From Candidatus Neomicrothrix sp. UBA7388 (GTDB lineage: Bacteria > Actinomycetota > Acidimicrobiia > Acidimicrobiales > Poriferisodalaceae), in the NCBI GenBank assembly GCA_002470695.1, contig DKNM01000059.1:1-45110 (forward strand): 45,110 nucleotides of DNA, given 5' to 3'. A program made the position numbers and the translations under genes. Every line of letters starts with the position of its first letter. Positions within the stretch are counted from its first letter, which is position 1. Under the pieces are notes generated by a model. It had not been told where the DNA came from, searched no databases, and saw nothing but the letters and a program-made list of their open reading frames with translations. Below, piece by piece: positions 33,548 through 41,663 of this stretch.

Positions 33548-34984
33548 CTAAACCCAGGCACCATCGGGAACATGCTGCCCAAACGAATCGCTACAGCGCG
33601 AACCTGTAGGTAGAACCTTCAGTGGATTAGCGAACCCATCGGGATCAAATGCTTCGCGAACCAAATCTTGAGTCGCCATATCGTGCGCACTAAATAGCAT
33701 CCCCATATAGTCTCGTTTCTCGAGACCGATCCCGTGCTCGCCACTGAGAACTCCTCCTGCCTCAATCGAAGCCGTCACGATTGCTCGACCTGCGGCGTGC
33801 ACTCTTTCAAGCACACCCTTTTCGCTGCTGTCGAACGCAAGGATCGGGTGCAGGTTGCCATCTCCGGCGTGAAAAACGTTGATAGCGATCAAATCATGCG
33901 CATCGGCGATTCTGTAGACCTTTTCCAAGACCTCAACTAATTTTCCCCTCGGAACGACAGTGTCATGTAGGTAATAGTCTGGCTTGATTCTGGCAACCGC
34001 CCCAAAAGCGTTCTTTCTGCCCTTCCACAGAAGCGCTCGCTCCTTCTCGTCTGCGGCAACCCGAACATTGCCGACATGATGACGAGTGGCCACAGACCGC
34101 ACCAGCTCGACCCCATATTCAACACCACCAGGAAGGCCATCTAGTTCTACAAGCAGAACCGCATCTGCCTCCGTCGGGTAGCCAGCATTCACAAACGCTT
34201 CCACGATTTCGATAGCCCTTTTATCCATCATCTCCAGCGCGGCAGGGATTAATCCTGCTGCGATGATCGCGGACACCGCTGCAGCGCCATCTCGCACGTC
34301 CGCAAAGTCCAGCAGAAGCGTTCGAACTTCGGGTGGGTTCTGAGTCAGTCGTACCGCTATTCGAGTCGTGATACCCATCGTTCCTTCCGACCCGACGAAA
34401 AGGCCACGGAGGTCATAGCCCGCACCGTCAGCGGTCAAGTCGCCGAATTGCGCAATTTGACCGTCGGGCAGAACTACCTCAAGGGCAGCGATATGGGCAC
34501 TAGTCACACCGTAAGCCAAGCAGTGGGGCCCACCACTGTTGTTAGCTACGTTCCCACCAATCGAACATACTTGTTGACTCGAGGGGTCCGGAGCGAAATG
34601 AAACCCTAGCGGCAAAAGCTCGTTACTTAAATCCAAATTAAGGACACCCGGCTCAACCCAAGCAATTCGATTGTCCAGGTCAACCTCAAGGATTTTGTTC
34701 ATTTTCGCGGTCGCTATTATGACCGGTTCCCCTATCGGCACCGCCCCGCCAGCAAGGCCCGTGCCAGACCCCCTCGCTAGAAAAGGGGTGTCATAGCGAC
34801 GGCAAATTTTAACTATTTCTTGGACTTCGCTGGTCGATTGAGGGAGACAAACGATCGAAGGACGGCCTTCCAAAACCGAGCCGTCTTTTCCATAGAGACC
34901 CAACTCAAAGTCACCATCTCTGGCACGCTCACCGAGCAACGTCTGTAAATCGGAAAACAAGTTGTCTTGAAGAGACTTCTGCAC
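33548..34984 (-). CDS. glcD: Glycolate oxidase FAD-linked subunit GlcD
   Basis: Main catalytic subunit that oxidises glycolate (or D-lactate) to glyoxylate (or pyruvate); about 478 residues from the GTG at 34984. Visible marks: SVLEGRPSIVCLPQSTSEV, the FAD loop FLARGSGTGLAGGAVP, IGGNVANNSGGPHCLAYG, FVGSEGTMGITTR, and the C-terminal INVFHAGDGNLHPIL and GVLSGEHGIGLEKRD. The frame is open to an ATG at 35131, but that would overlap the divergent plus-strand gene by over 100 bases and adds sequence without GlcD features. Start therefore uncertain. Glycolate specificity is inferred from the glcDEF arrangement. Confidence 0.93.
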   Translation of the reverse strand: MQKSLQDNLFSDLQTLLGERARDGDFELGLYGKDGSVLEGRPSIVCLPQSTSEVQEIVKICRRYDTPFLARGSGTGLAGGAVPIGEPVIIATAKMNKILEVDLDNRIAWVEPGVLNLDLSNELLPLGFHFAPDPSSQQVCSIGGNVANNSGGPHCLAYGVTSAHIAALEVVLPDGQIAQFGDLTADGAGYDLRGLFVGSEGTMGITTRIAVRLTQNPPEVRTLLLDFADVRDGAAAVSAIIAAGLIPAALEMMDKRAIEIVEAFVNAGYPTEADAVLLVELDGLPGGVEYGVELVRSVATRHHVGNVRVAADEKERALLWKGRKNAFGAVARIKPDYYLHDTVVPRGKLVEVLEKVYRIADAHDLIAINVFHAGDGNLHPILAFDSSEKGVLERVHAAGRAIVTASIEAGGVLSGEHGIGLEKRDYMGMLFSAHDMATQDLVREAFDPDGFANPLKVLPTGSRCSDSFGQHVPDGAWV

Positions 34985-35012
34985 GAAGACGAACGTACCG
35001 TAGGCTGGGGGT

Positions 35013-35756
35013 GTGACGAAACCGATTACGTCATCAAATTCTGATCGTGAGTGGATTTCCCTTGAAGATCCTCTCGAACAGCGAACTTGGATCTTCGACA
35101 TTTCTTTTCTTGCGAGTGAGTGGACCTGCATTTATGGCGCTGGATGTCCGGGTGTTGCGTCACACCCCGCTCCTGAAGAGCAGCTGGGTTGCTGCACTCA
35201 TGGTGCGTATATTTCAGACGACGATGATCTCAAGCGAGTTCGATCTCGGATAGAAGAACTCAGTGCCGAGCTTTGGCAGCACAAAGACGCAGCCGACGAG
35301 GTCGGCGGTGCTCTCTGGCAGGACGAAGATGGGTGGTGGCGCACTCGTGTGTTGAATGGCGCATGCATTTTTCAAAATCGGCCCGATCACTCTGGAGGGG
35401 CGGGCTGCGCGTTTCACCACCTTGCGATTGAACGAAATTCGGCGCCAATGGAAACTAAACCGGAAATCTGTTGGCAGGCCCCAATCAGACGTGAGGACCA
35501 CGAGACCGTTACCGGACATGTCTACACCATGGTCCGCGAGTGGGAACGACGAGACTGGGGTGGGGATGATACGGATATCTGGTGGTGGTGCACAGAAGAG
35601 AAACTTGCATATGTCGCCGATCGACCTGTGTATAAACAAATGGCCCTCGAGCTCAAGTCGATCTGTGGCAGTTCAATTTACGAACGCTTGGAATCAGAGT
35701 TAGACACGCGTTTGGCGAATGCTGTTGTACTTCCTCATCCAACTGTTAGGCGGTAG
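35013..35756 (+). CDS. Cysteine-rich conserved hypothetical protein
   Basis: A 247-residue protein I recognise only as a conserved actinobacterial type of unknown function. It has an ordered set of Cys/His/Trp sites: CIYGAGCPGV, LGCCTHGAY, GACIFQNRPDHSGGAGCAFHHLA, EICWQAPIRR and DIWWWCTEE. The arrangement suggests a metal or Fe-S site (inference), as in YkgJ-like proteins, though the spacing differs. GTG start preceded by a G-run; it is divergent from glcD with only 28 bases between my chosen starts. Confidence 0.8.
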   Translation: MTKPITSSNSDREWISLEDPLEQRTWIFDISFLASEWTCIYGAGCPGVASHPAPEEQLGCCTHGAYISDDDDLKRVRSRIEELSAELWQHKDAADEVGGALWQDEDGWWRTRVLNGACIFQNRPDHSGGAGCAFHHLAIERNSAPMETKPEICWQAPIRREDHETVTGHVYTMVREWERRDWGGDDTDIWWWCTEEKLAYVADRPVYKQMALELKSICGSSIYERLESELDTRLANAVVLPHPTVRR

Positions 35757-35767
35757 CGGGCGACCTT

Positions 35768-35998
35768 TTAAGCTTGCTCTTCTTCGCTATCGTCAAAGTC
35801 TGCGTACTTTGCAGCTAAATCTGAGTAGTCATCGTACTTTTCAGCAAGGTCACCGTACTGGTCGTCGGGCGCGTCCTCTTCTTCTTTGGCGAACAAATCT
35901 GGTTCATCAAAGTCAAAATCTTCCACTGAGAAAGCTGCAGCATTTTCTCGCTGGAATTTACGCGCCTCTTCGTACCGGCGATGACGACCCTTCTTCAC
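35768..35998 (-). CDS. Small acidic protein with internal repeat
   Basis: A 76-residue protein with a basic N-terminus (MKKGRHRRYEEARKFQREN) and a strongly acidic remainder. A tandem near-repeat is visible at the end: YGDLAEKYDD then YSDLAAKYAD. An excellent GAGGAG sits about 8 bases before the GTG start, which supports that it is translated. Unknown function; the basic head and acidic tail recall proteins that bind nucleic acid or ribosome, but that is a guess. No clear promoter in the 116-base gap up to the RNase D gene. Confidence 0.7.
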   Translation of the reverse strand: MKKGRHRRYEEARKFQRENAAAFSVEDFDFDEPDLFAKEEEDAPDDQYGDLAEKYDDYSDLAAKYADFDDSEEEQA

Positions 35999-36114
35999 GG
36001 ATGGCTCCTCGTCCTCTAACCGCCTGATTGCGACCTAGCTTATGGTCTGGTTAGCTGAACAACGCTCAACAGGCACCACATTTCTAGCAGATTTTGGAGC
36101 AAAAAATTCGATCG

Positions 36115-37377
36115 TTATGGTTTGAAATTCTCATTATTTTGATTCTTCGAACTGAAACGTTCTTCGAGCACTAGCCCCTGATGTGCATCGAACGCCAATG
36201 CGGCTTTACCTGCGACCAAGTCCCTGACGTGGTTGCCGACGAGATCGGAGCGCCATCCCGCTCCTAGGCGAGCTGTCGTCACTCCACGCAAGAGGTCTGA
36301 AATATCTGAGCGCGTACCCAAGAGCGCAGGGTCGAGGTCTTCATTCTTGGCGACCTGAGCGATCCAAGCCGAGACCAACGTCACTGCCGCCCTCATTTCC
36401 TTCTCCAACTGCGGACTCTCCTCAGGCTCCAGAGTCGCTATCTGAGTCGGATCCAAAGACATCCCTTTTGACACTAGGTCTAGAATCTCCTGTCCTGATG
36501 TGTCTTTAAGCGAGCGCCCATCGAGCCCGCGAATGGATTTCAACTCTGCAGCGCGGCTGGGCGCTCGCTGAGCAATCCCGACAACGGCCAAATCGGAGAG
36601 CACAAAGCGAGTCGGCACGTTACGGCGTTGAGCCGTTTCTTCTCGCCACTCAGCTATGACCGCCGCAATCGCCTTCGAGCGCCCGCGAAGGTGCCGCGCT
36701 TCCTTGATTCGGGTCCAGGCAAGCTCTGGCGCCACTCCAGGCTTAACCTTCCTTATGAGTAAATCGCATTCATCCTGCGCCCAATCTTTGCGTCCGAGAC
36801 CTTCCAGGTCCGCCATCAAGGCATCGTGAAGCTCAAAAAGATAGCGAACATCATTTGCCGCGTATTCACGTTGGTTCAGTCGAAGGGGCCTCTCGAACCA
36901 GTCTGTGAGCCGGTCCCCTTTCGGCAGCCGAAGACCAAGGTAACGCTCAACCAGCGCAGATAATGATGGAGTAGTCATCCCAAGGAACCCCGCTGCGATC
37001 TGTGTATCGAAGATTTGTTGCGGGCCCGTTCCACAAACCCGTTCAAGAACTTCTATATCTTGGAGCGCTGCGTGCATTACGAATGTCGTCTCACTCGCAA
37101 GAACGGATGCGAAAGAACTGAGGTCAACTTCAGTCGGATCCACCAGAAATGTTTCGCCCCCGACTCGGATTTGAACCAACGCGACACTCGGCCAATACGT
37201 TCGCTCGCGATGGAATTCTGTATCTAGCGCTACACGTTGGGCCTTTGATGCCTTATCAACAACTCTTTCGAAATCTTGCTGGTTACTAATCCACTCGAAG
37301 TCTTGATCCGGCAAGTCAGCAATACTTGCAGTGTTCGCGGGCGAAGTTAATCTTCGTCGTCGTGTCACAGACGTCAA
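36115..37377 (-). CDS. rnd: Ribonuclease D
   Basis: 3'-5' exoribonuclease for tRNA and small-RNA trimming, 420 residues. DEDD exonuclease domain: Exo I ALDTEFHRERTY (Asp52, Glu54), Exo II HAALQDIEVLERV, Exo III REYAANDVRYLFELH with the Tyr and Asp. Two HRDC-like helical regions follow (TRFVLSDLAVVGIAQRAP and the later part). The TTG start overlaps the rhodanese stop (TTGA); a GTG three codons on is an alternative. Confidence 0.94.
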   Translation of the reverse strand: MTSVTRRRRLTSPANTASIADLPDQDFEWISNQQDFERVVDKASKAQRVALDTEFHRERTYWPSVALVQIRVGGETFLVDPTEVDLSSFASVLASETTFVMHAALQDIEVLERVCGTGPQQIFDTQIAAGFLGMTTPSLSALVERYLGLRLPKGDRLTDWFERPLRLNQREYAANDVRYLFELHDALMADLEGLGRKDWAQDECDLLIRKVKPGVAPELAWTRIKEARHLRGRSKAIAAVIAEWREETAQRRNVPTRFVLSDLAVVGIAQRAPSRAAELKSIRGLDGRSLKDTSGQEILDLVSKGMSLDPTQIATLEPEESPQLEKEMRAAVTLVSAWIAQVAKNEDLDPALLGTRSDISDLLRGVTTARLGAGWRSDLVGNHVRDLVAGKAALAFDAHQGLVLEERFSSKNQNNENFKP

Positions 37378-37682
37378 CGCTCAACTTCAAAATCTGAAGC
37401 GATCCACTCGAGGATTCCACCCGCAACATTGATTGCGTCAATCTGCATCGACCGCAAGTACTCACAAGCACTCGCACTACGAACTCCGCTTCTGCACAGC
37501 ACGTATACCGGTCGGTCAGTGGGGAACTCGCCAGATCGTTCCACCACTTCGCCCAGCGGAATGAGCTTACTTTCAGCCAAATGTGCCTCTTGCCACTCAT
37601 CTGGCTCACGAACGTCAACTACGGCAACGCCCGTCTTAATGATGTTGTGAAGGCTTTCGGCCGAAATCTCTGGTACATCCAT
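37374..37682 (-). CDS. Single-domain rhodanese
   Basis: Sulfurtransferase-fold protein of about 102 residues. Active-site loop CRSGVRSA with Cys63, preceded by DVREPDEWQEAHL (the CH2A motif). I start at the ATG at 37682, which follows GGAGTGAGG at the mobA stop; a GTG at 37712 inside mobA is less likely. Sulfur acceptor unknown. Next to mobA, it might relate to cofactor sulfur transfer, but this is only position. Confidence 0.9.
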   Translation of the reverse strand: MDVPEISAESLHNIIKTGVAVVDVREPDEWQEAHLAESKLIPLGEVVERSGEFPTDRPVYVLCRSGVRSASACEYLRSMQIDAINVAGGILEWIASDFEVER

Positions 37683-37689
37683 GTTTACC

Positions 37690-38274
37690 TCACTCCCCCA
37701 GATTATCTGCACTGGTCGCTTCGCGGACTTGCAGGGCGCTGACCGCCGCCTCCAGCTCTCCCGGTGTATTCACATTCAAGGTCTCCTGAGAGGAAGCCTT
37801 GATTCGTTCAAAATCGCTCGGAGTGAGGACTTGCTTGGGGCCTTTTGCCCCACCATGAAGCCCCTTTCGAAGCAGCGGGAGTGCCGAAGCTTTATAGATA
37901 CCAATCAGAGGCTGAAGTTGATCACTATCGACTAAGACCACTGACGCTTGGACGCTTGTTGCTCGTTCCCAAAGTTCCGAAAATAATTCAGCCGAAACCA
38001 GCGGAACATCGCAAGGGCAGACTAGGAGGTCGCCCAATTCTTCCAGAGCACCGACTAGTGCACTGAGAGGGCCGCTACCAGGCGCTTTATCGCCGAGAGC
38101 ACGAAGGCCCAAATCAGAATGAGCGCCTAAAGCAACCACGTCAGCGGCCCCAGCGCCCCGAATAGCACGCTCTACCCATTTCACCATCGGACGGCCATTT
38201 ATCAACAACGACGCCTTATCCTGGCCCATCCTGCTAGAGGCTCCTCCGCAGAAAATAGCGCCGGTAAAAGTCAT
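37690..38274 (-). CDS. mobA: Molybdenum cofactor guanylyltransferase MobA
   Basis: Adds GMP to molybdopterin to form the guanine dinucleotide cofactor, 194 residues. The nucleotide-binding loop GAIFCGGASSRMGQDKASLL (about 5-24) is canonical, with LVCPCDVPLVSAELF giving the metal Asp and PLIGIYKASALP later. Close paralogues such as MocA or CofC/FbiD share the fold, but GGxSxRMGxDK fits MobA best. ATG overlaps the DUF3151 gene stop. Confidence 0.87.
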   Translation of the reverse strand: MTFTGAIFCGGASSRMGQDKASLLINGRPMVKWVERAIRGAGAADVVALGAHSDLGLRALGDKAPGSGPLSALVGALEELGDLLVCPCDVPLVSAELFSELWERATSVQASVVLVDSDQLQPLIGIYKASALPLLRKGLHGGAKGPKQVLTPSDFERIKASSQETLNVNTPGELEAAVSALQVREATSADNLGE

Positions 38275-38711
38275 TCGTTCTCCGGAATGCCTGACGGATC
38301 AAGTTGTGCAAGGAACTGCGCACAGCGCTCGGCCTCATCAACTTCGCCAATTTCGTGGGCACAACGCGCCAAACCTAGAAGCGCCCTCAGAAAACCATGA
38401 TTGCTCGGCTTGTCCCAGCGCACGTAACCACTACCCCTCCATCCCGAAGCGCGCAAAGTGTCAAGGCCTCGGTGGTAGCCCACCCTGAAGTAGGCGTAGG
38501 CCTCAACGGTGTCTTGACTCAATTGACCAAGCGCAACCCAGGCGTCAAGAAAGCGAGGCCACTTCGCCGCCACGTCAGCAACGAGTGCCCGTTGATGCTC
38601 CGCCGGTGAATTCAACGCTTCAAGAAGCTGGGTGACCGCCTGCGCATCGTACGCAGCGATTACGGTTTCGGGAAGTCCACCTGTATTTAAGCTAATTGGC
38701 TGTTCGGGCAT
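38271..38711 (-). CDS. DUF3151 family protein
   Basis: A 146-residue helical protein of a conserved actinobacterial family of unknown function (mycobacterial homologues exist). Characteristic stretches are WPRFLDAWVALGQL, VEAYAYFRVGYHRGLDTLRASGWRGSG and VRWDKPSNHGFLRALLGLAR. The end looks like a TPR-type helix pair (AHEIGEVDEAERCAQFLAQL). It is coupled to mobA and 24 bases after the alpha/beta hydrolase gene. Confidence 0.88.
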   Translation of the reverse strand: MPEQPISLNTGGLPETVIAAYDAQAVTQLLEALNSPAEHQRALVADVAAKWPRFLDAWVALGQLSQDTVEAYAYFRVGYHRGLDTLRASGWRGSGYVRWDKPSNHGFLRALLGLARCAHEIGEVDEAERCAQFLAQLDPSGIPENE

Positions 38712-38735
38712 GTCGTGACTTTATCGGGAAGAGGC

Positions 38736-39482
38736 TTAACGGGGCCGTGCAATTGCCTGGCGGAGCAAATCTGCGATCAAATCTGGATGGGTCATTGGAG
38801 CATCGTGGCGACCTTCAGCAACGGTAAACAACTCACCATTTGGCGCTTCATCCGCCGCTAATCTCGCCGCTCTATGAGCATGCTCTCCAGAAAGCTCGCC
38901 AACGCCTACGAGCAGCGGAGTGGAGATACTCGCAGCGTCGTAACGTTGAGTCATTTGTGTTTGCAGCTCAAAGACCATTCGCTCCCCTTGATCTCTAATT
39001 CGAGCTCTACTGACCTCGGGGAGCGCCGACCAGCGCGTTTCGCCGACCATGCGACGTACGAAGTGTTGCGCTGCTTCCTCAGGCGTCACAGACGACGGCG
39101 GTGGAGGCCACCAGTCTTCCCATCCTCGAGGAGCTTCATAGACAACGGTTGCACAAATATTGGAGCTCCCCCGAGCGGCAGCTGCAAGCGCTAGGCTCCC
39201 GCCGTAACTGTGACCGAAAAGAACAGTTGGTCTACCTCCAACGACAACTTCTAAATCCGCCAAGTGTTTTTCAAATGAAAGCGTCGACGGTGCGGACTCG
39301 GAGCGTCCATATCCTCGACGGTCGTAGCGGACAACATCTAAATCATTGAGTTTGCGGGCAATTCGGATCATTCCTGCAGCCCTATCGACAGCGCCATGAA
39401 CCAAAACAATCTGCAAGCCGGATTTATCGGCGGAACTGCTATATACGGCCAATCCGTTTAATCGATACGAAGATACCGACAC
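38736..39482 (-). CDS. Alpha/beta hydrolase
   Basis: Alpha/beta-fold hydrolase of 248 residues, substrate unknown. Nucleophile elbow GHSYGGS with Ser92, oxyanion region VLVHGAVDRA near 27-36, YDRRGYGRSE near 53-62, and the catalytic His in GRHDAPMTHPDL. The acid is in the LLVGVGELSGEH region. GTG start 3 bases after the pyruvate kinase stop, so it is co-transcribed with that gene. Confidence 0.9.
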   Translation of the reverse strand: MSVSSYRLNGLAVYSSSADKSGLQIVLVHGAVDRAAGMIRIARKLNDLDVVRYDRRGYGRSESAPSTLSFEKHLADLEVVVGGRPTVLFGHSYGGSLALAAAARGSSNICATVVYEAPRGWEDWWPPPPSSVTPEEAAQHFVRRMVGETRWSALPEVSRARIRDQGERMVFELQTQMTQRYDAASISTPLLVGVGELSGEHAHRAARLAADEAPNGELFTVAEGRHDAPMTHPDLIADLLRQAIARPR

Positions 39483-39485
39483 AAA

Positions 39486-40919
39486 CTACGGGACCCGAAG
39501 CACTCTAAGGGTGTCGGTAGCGTGCGTCTCGGCACTAGACCCCGAGACAACGACAACCGTGTCTCCCGATCGAACCACGCCAACCCTGGCTGCGGTAGCA
39601 ACAGCTTCTTCAGCCGTAGCTGCGGGGGTGGCTTGCTCATTAAAAATCAATGGCCGAGTTCCCCACGAGAGTGATAGTTGGTTGGCAGTTCGGTCGTCAA
39701 ACGTCATCCCGAAAAGCGGAACAGTCGGTCGGAATCGGGCAACACTTCTTACGGTGAACCCCGACCGACTCAAGCAAATAATCGCTTCAGCGTCTGTTTC
39801 TGTTGCGGTCCGAGCAGCGGCCATCGTAAGAGCGTCAGTCACCCTTAGGTAAGCAGCGTCGGACCTTGACCCGCGACGGATTGCCTGGATATGTTCGGCC
39901 CAACTCTCGTAATCAAACTTCTCGTCCGCTCGCGCAGTGATCCGCGCCATTGTCCTGACCGCATTCACAGGGTCTCGACCAATAGCGGTTTCGCCACTCA
40001 ACATCAATGCCGAAGTGCCGTCAAATACAGCATTAGCGATATCTGATGCTTCCGCACGGGTGGGTGTTGGTGCCGACACCATGGACTCAAGCATCTGTGT
40101 CGCCGTAATTGCCGGACGCCCAAGGGCGATGCACTCCTGAATGATGTATTTTTGCAAATGAGGTAGCTCCTCAATGTCCATTTCGGATCCCAAGTCGCCG
40201 CGGGCAACCATCACAGCGCCGGATGCCTCGATAATTCCCTCCAAGTTTGAGACTGCAGCTTTCGTCTCTACTTTTGCGATCACCATGGGGCCACGCGGAG
40301 CGGGCTCAACACCGAGTCGCCGAATATCGTGTGCGGAGCGAACGAACGAAACAGCGACCATGTCGGTTCCCATTTCGACAAACGTGTCAAGAAGTTCTAG
40401 GTCATGATCGGTCGGCGAGCTCATCCGAAGTCGATCTGATGGCACATGAAGACCAGGGCTACCGTTTAGCTTGCCGCCGTGCACAACCCGTGCTTTGAGA
40501 CGCTCCCCTTCGCGATTCTCGATACTGACGACGACCTGTCCATCGCCAAAGGAGAGCGAGTCGCCTAACTGAACGTCTTGCAGAAGGTTCGGATAGTCAA
40601 CGTTTATGTGGTCAGAGGAACTTTTTGTTTCCTCGACCCCCAATGAAACTTGGGTATCTTCAACGAGCTCTGCCCCTCCGTCAGTAAAGGGCATGCAGCG
40701 AACCTTGGGGCCTGGGAGATCTACGACGATTCCAACATGTCGGCCTAGATCGGCGGCAACAGCGCGAACCATCTGGAACTTGGCGATCTGTTCGTCAACG
40801 GTGCCGTGCGCTAAACCAATTCGCGCAACATCCATCCCTGCTTCGATCATGCCCTTCAAAGTGCGAGCATTTTCTGAAGCGGGACCAATAGTTGCAATGA
40901 TTTTACTGCGCCGTGCCAT
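39486..40919 (-). CDS. pyk: Pyruvate kinase, divergent
   Basis: Converts phosphoenolpyruvate and ADP to pyruvate and ATP; 477 residues. The overall layout is clear: RRSKIIATIGPASEN, VVDLPGPKVR, the B domain, FVRSAHDI, AKVETKAAVSNLEGII (catalytic Lys), MVARGDLGSE, ATQMLESM, PTRAEASDIANAVFDGTSALMLSGETA, then the C domain. Unusual: the N-terminal RxNFSHG box reads RIGLAHG, so Asn and Ser of the usual potassium site are Gly35 and Ala37; Lys72 (GPKVR) is the residue found in potassium-independent enzymes. ATG after GGAG. Confidence 0.9.
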   Translation of the reverse strand: MARRSKIIATIGPASENARTLKGMIEAGMDVARIGLAHGTVDEQIAKFQMVRAVAADLGRHVGIVVDLPGPKVRCMPFTDGGAELVEDTQVSLGVEETKSSSDHINVDYPNLLQDVQLGDSLSFGDGQVVVSIENREGERLKARVVHGGKLNGSPGLHVPSDRLRMSSPTDHDLELLDTFVEMGTDMVAVSFVRSAHDIRRLGVEPAPRGPMVIAKVETKAAVSNLEGIIEASGAVMVARGDLGSEMDIEELPHLQKYIIQECIALGRPAITATQMLESMVSAPTPTRAEASDIANAVFDGTSALMLSGETAIGRDPVNAVRTMARITARADEKFDYESWAEHIQAIRRGSRSDAAYLRVTDALTMAAARTATETDAEAIICLSRSGFTVRSVARFRPTVPLFGMTFDDRTANQLSLSWGTRPLIFNEQATPAATAEEAVATAARVGVVRSGDTVVVVSGSSAETHATDTLRVLRVP

Positions 40920-41034
40920 CTACTCCAAGGTACCGACAGTTGACGAAAAGACCAGAGAGATTTTCAATAGTTCATAACGCTGGCGGCTAGACACAAGCGA
41001 CCTCTACAACTTTTAATCTTCTAGAGTCGTTGTC

Positions 41035-41652
41035 ATGGAGTTGATTTTTGTTCGTCATGGGCGACCACAACACATCGAAACATCCGACGGAACCCCAGCA
41101 GACCCACCTCTAGCAGAAACCGGAGTTCGCCAGGCAATTGCAATGGCTGAGTTCCTTAGCGAGGAAGCAGTTGATCACATTTACAGCAGCCCGATGAATC
41201 GGGCCTACCAAACGGCAGAACCACTCTCAGCCGCACTTGAGTTACCCATCAACGTCCGAGAGGGCCTAAGTGAATTTGATCGAAACTCAACGTCTTATGT
41301 GCCCATGGAAGTTCTCAAAGAGACCAATCGGGCAGCTTGGGAGCGCCTCGCTTCGGGGTCAATGGGCGGCTCAGATGGAGGAATTTCAAAATGGTTCAAT
41401 TCAGCCATCCAAGAGGTCGAAGTTGTTGTCGAACAACACCCTGCCGAGCGCGTTGCCATTATCTGTCATGGCGGAGTAATTAATGCATATCTGGCAAGTT
41501 GCTTAAATTTCAGTTACGACAGTTTCATGAAATTCGACGTGGACTACACATCGATAACCCGCGTTCTAGCATCAACAGCCGGCCACCGCAGCGTGCATTC
41601 AATAAACGAGCGACCGCACTTTCGCGGCCGACCTGATTTGCTCACAAGCTAG
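41035..41652 (+). CDS. Histidine phosphatase (phosphoglycerate-mutase-like) family protein
   Basis: Branch 1 histidine phosphatase of 205 residues. The phospho-accepting His8 is in FVRHGRP, with IYSSPMNRAYQTAEPL carrying the second Arg and IICHGGVINAYL the second His. Substrate unknown; the short active-site insert does not look like a true cofactor-dependent glycolytic mutase. It stands alone on the plus strand, divergent from pyk with a 115-base gap in which I see no convincing promoter, and converges on the acyl-CoA dehydrogenase gene. Confidence 0.9.
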   Translation: MELIFVRHGRPQHIETSDGTPADPPLAETGVRQAIAMAEFLSEEAVDHIYSSPMNRAYQTAEPLSAALELPINVREGLSEFDRNSTSYVPMEVLKETNRAAWERLASGSMGGSDGGISKWFNSAIQEVEVVVEQHPAERVAIICHGGVINAYLASCLNFSYDSFMKFDVDYTSITRVLASTAGHRSVHSINERPHFRGRPDLLTS

Positions 41653-41663
41653 AGATAAAACTC

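Noticed and set aside
34985..35131. Longer N-terminus for GlcD
   Set aside because: It overlaps the divergent cysteine-rich gene on the other strand and shows no GlcD features.
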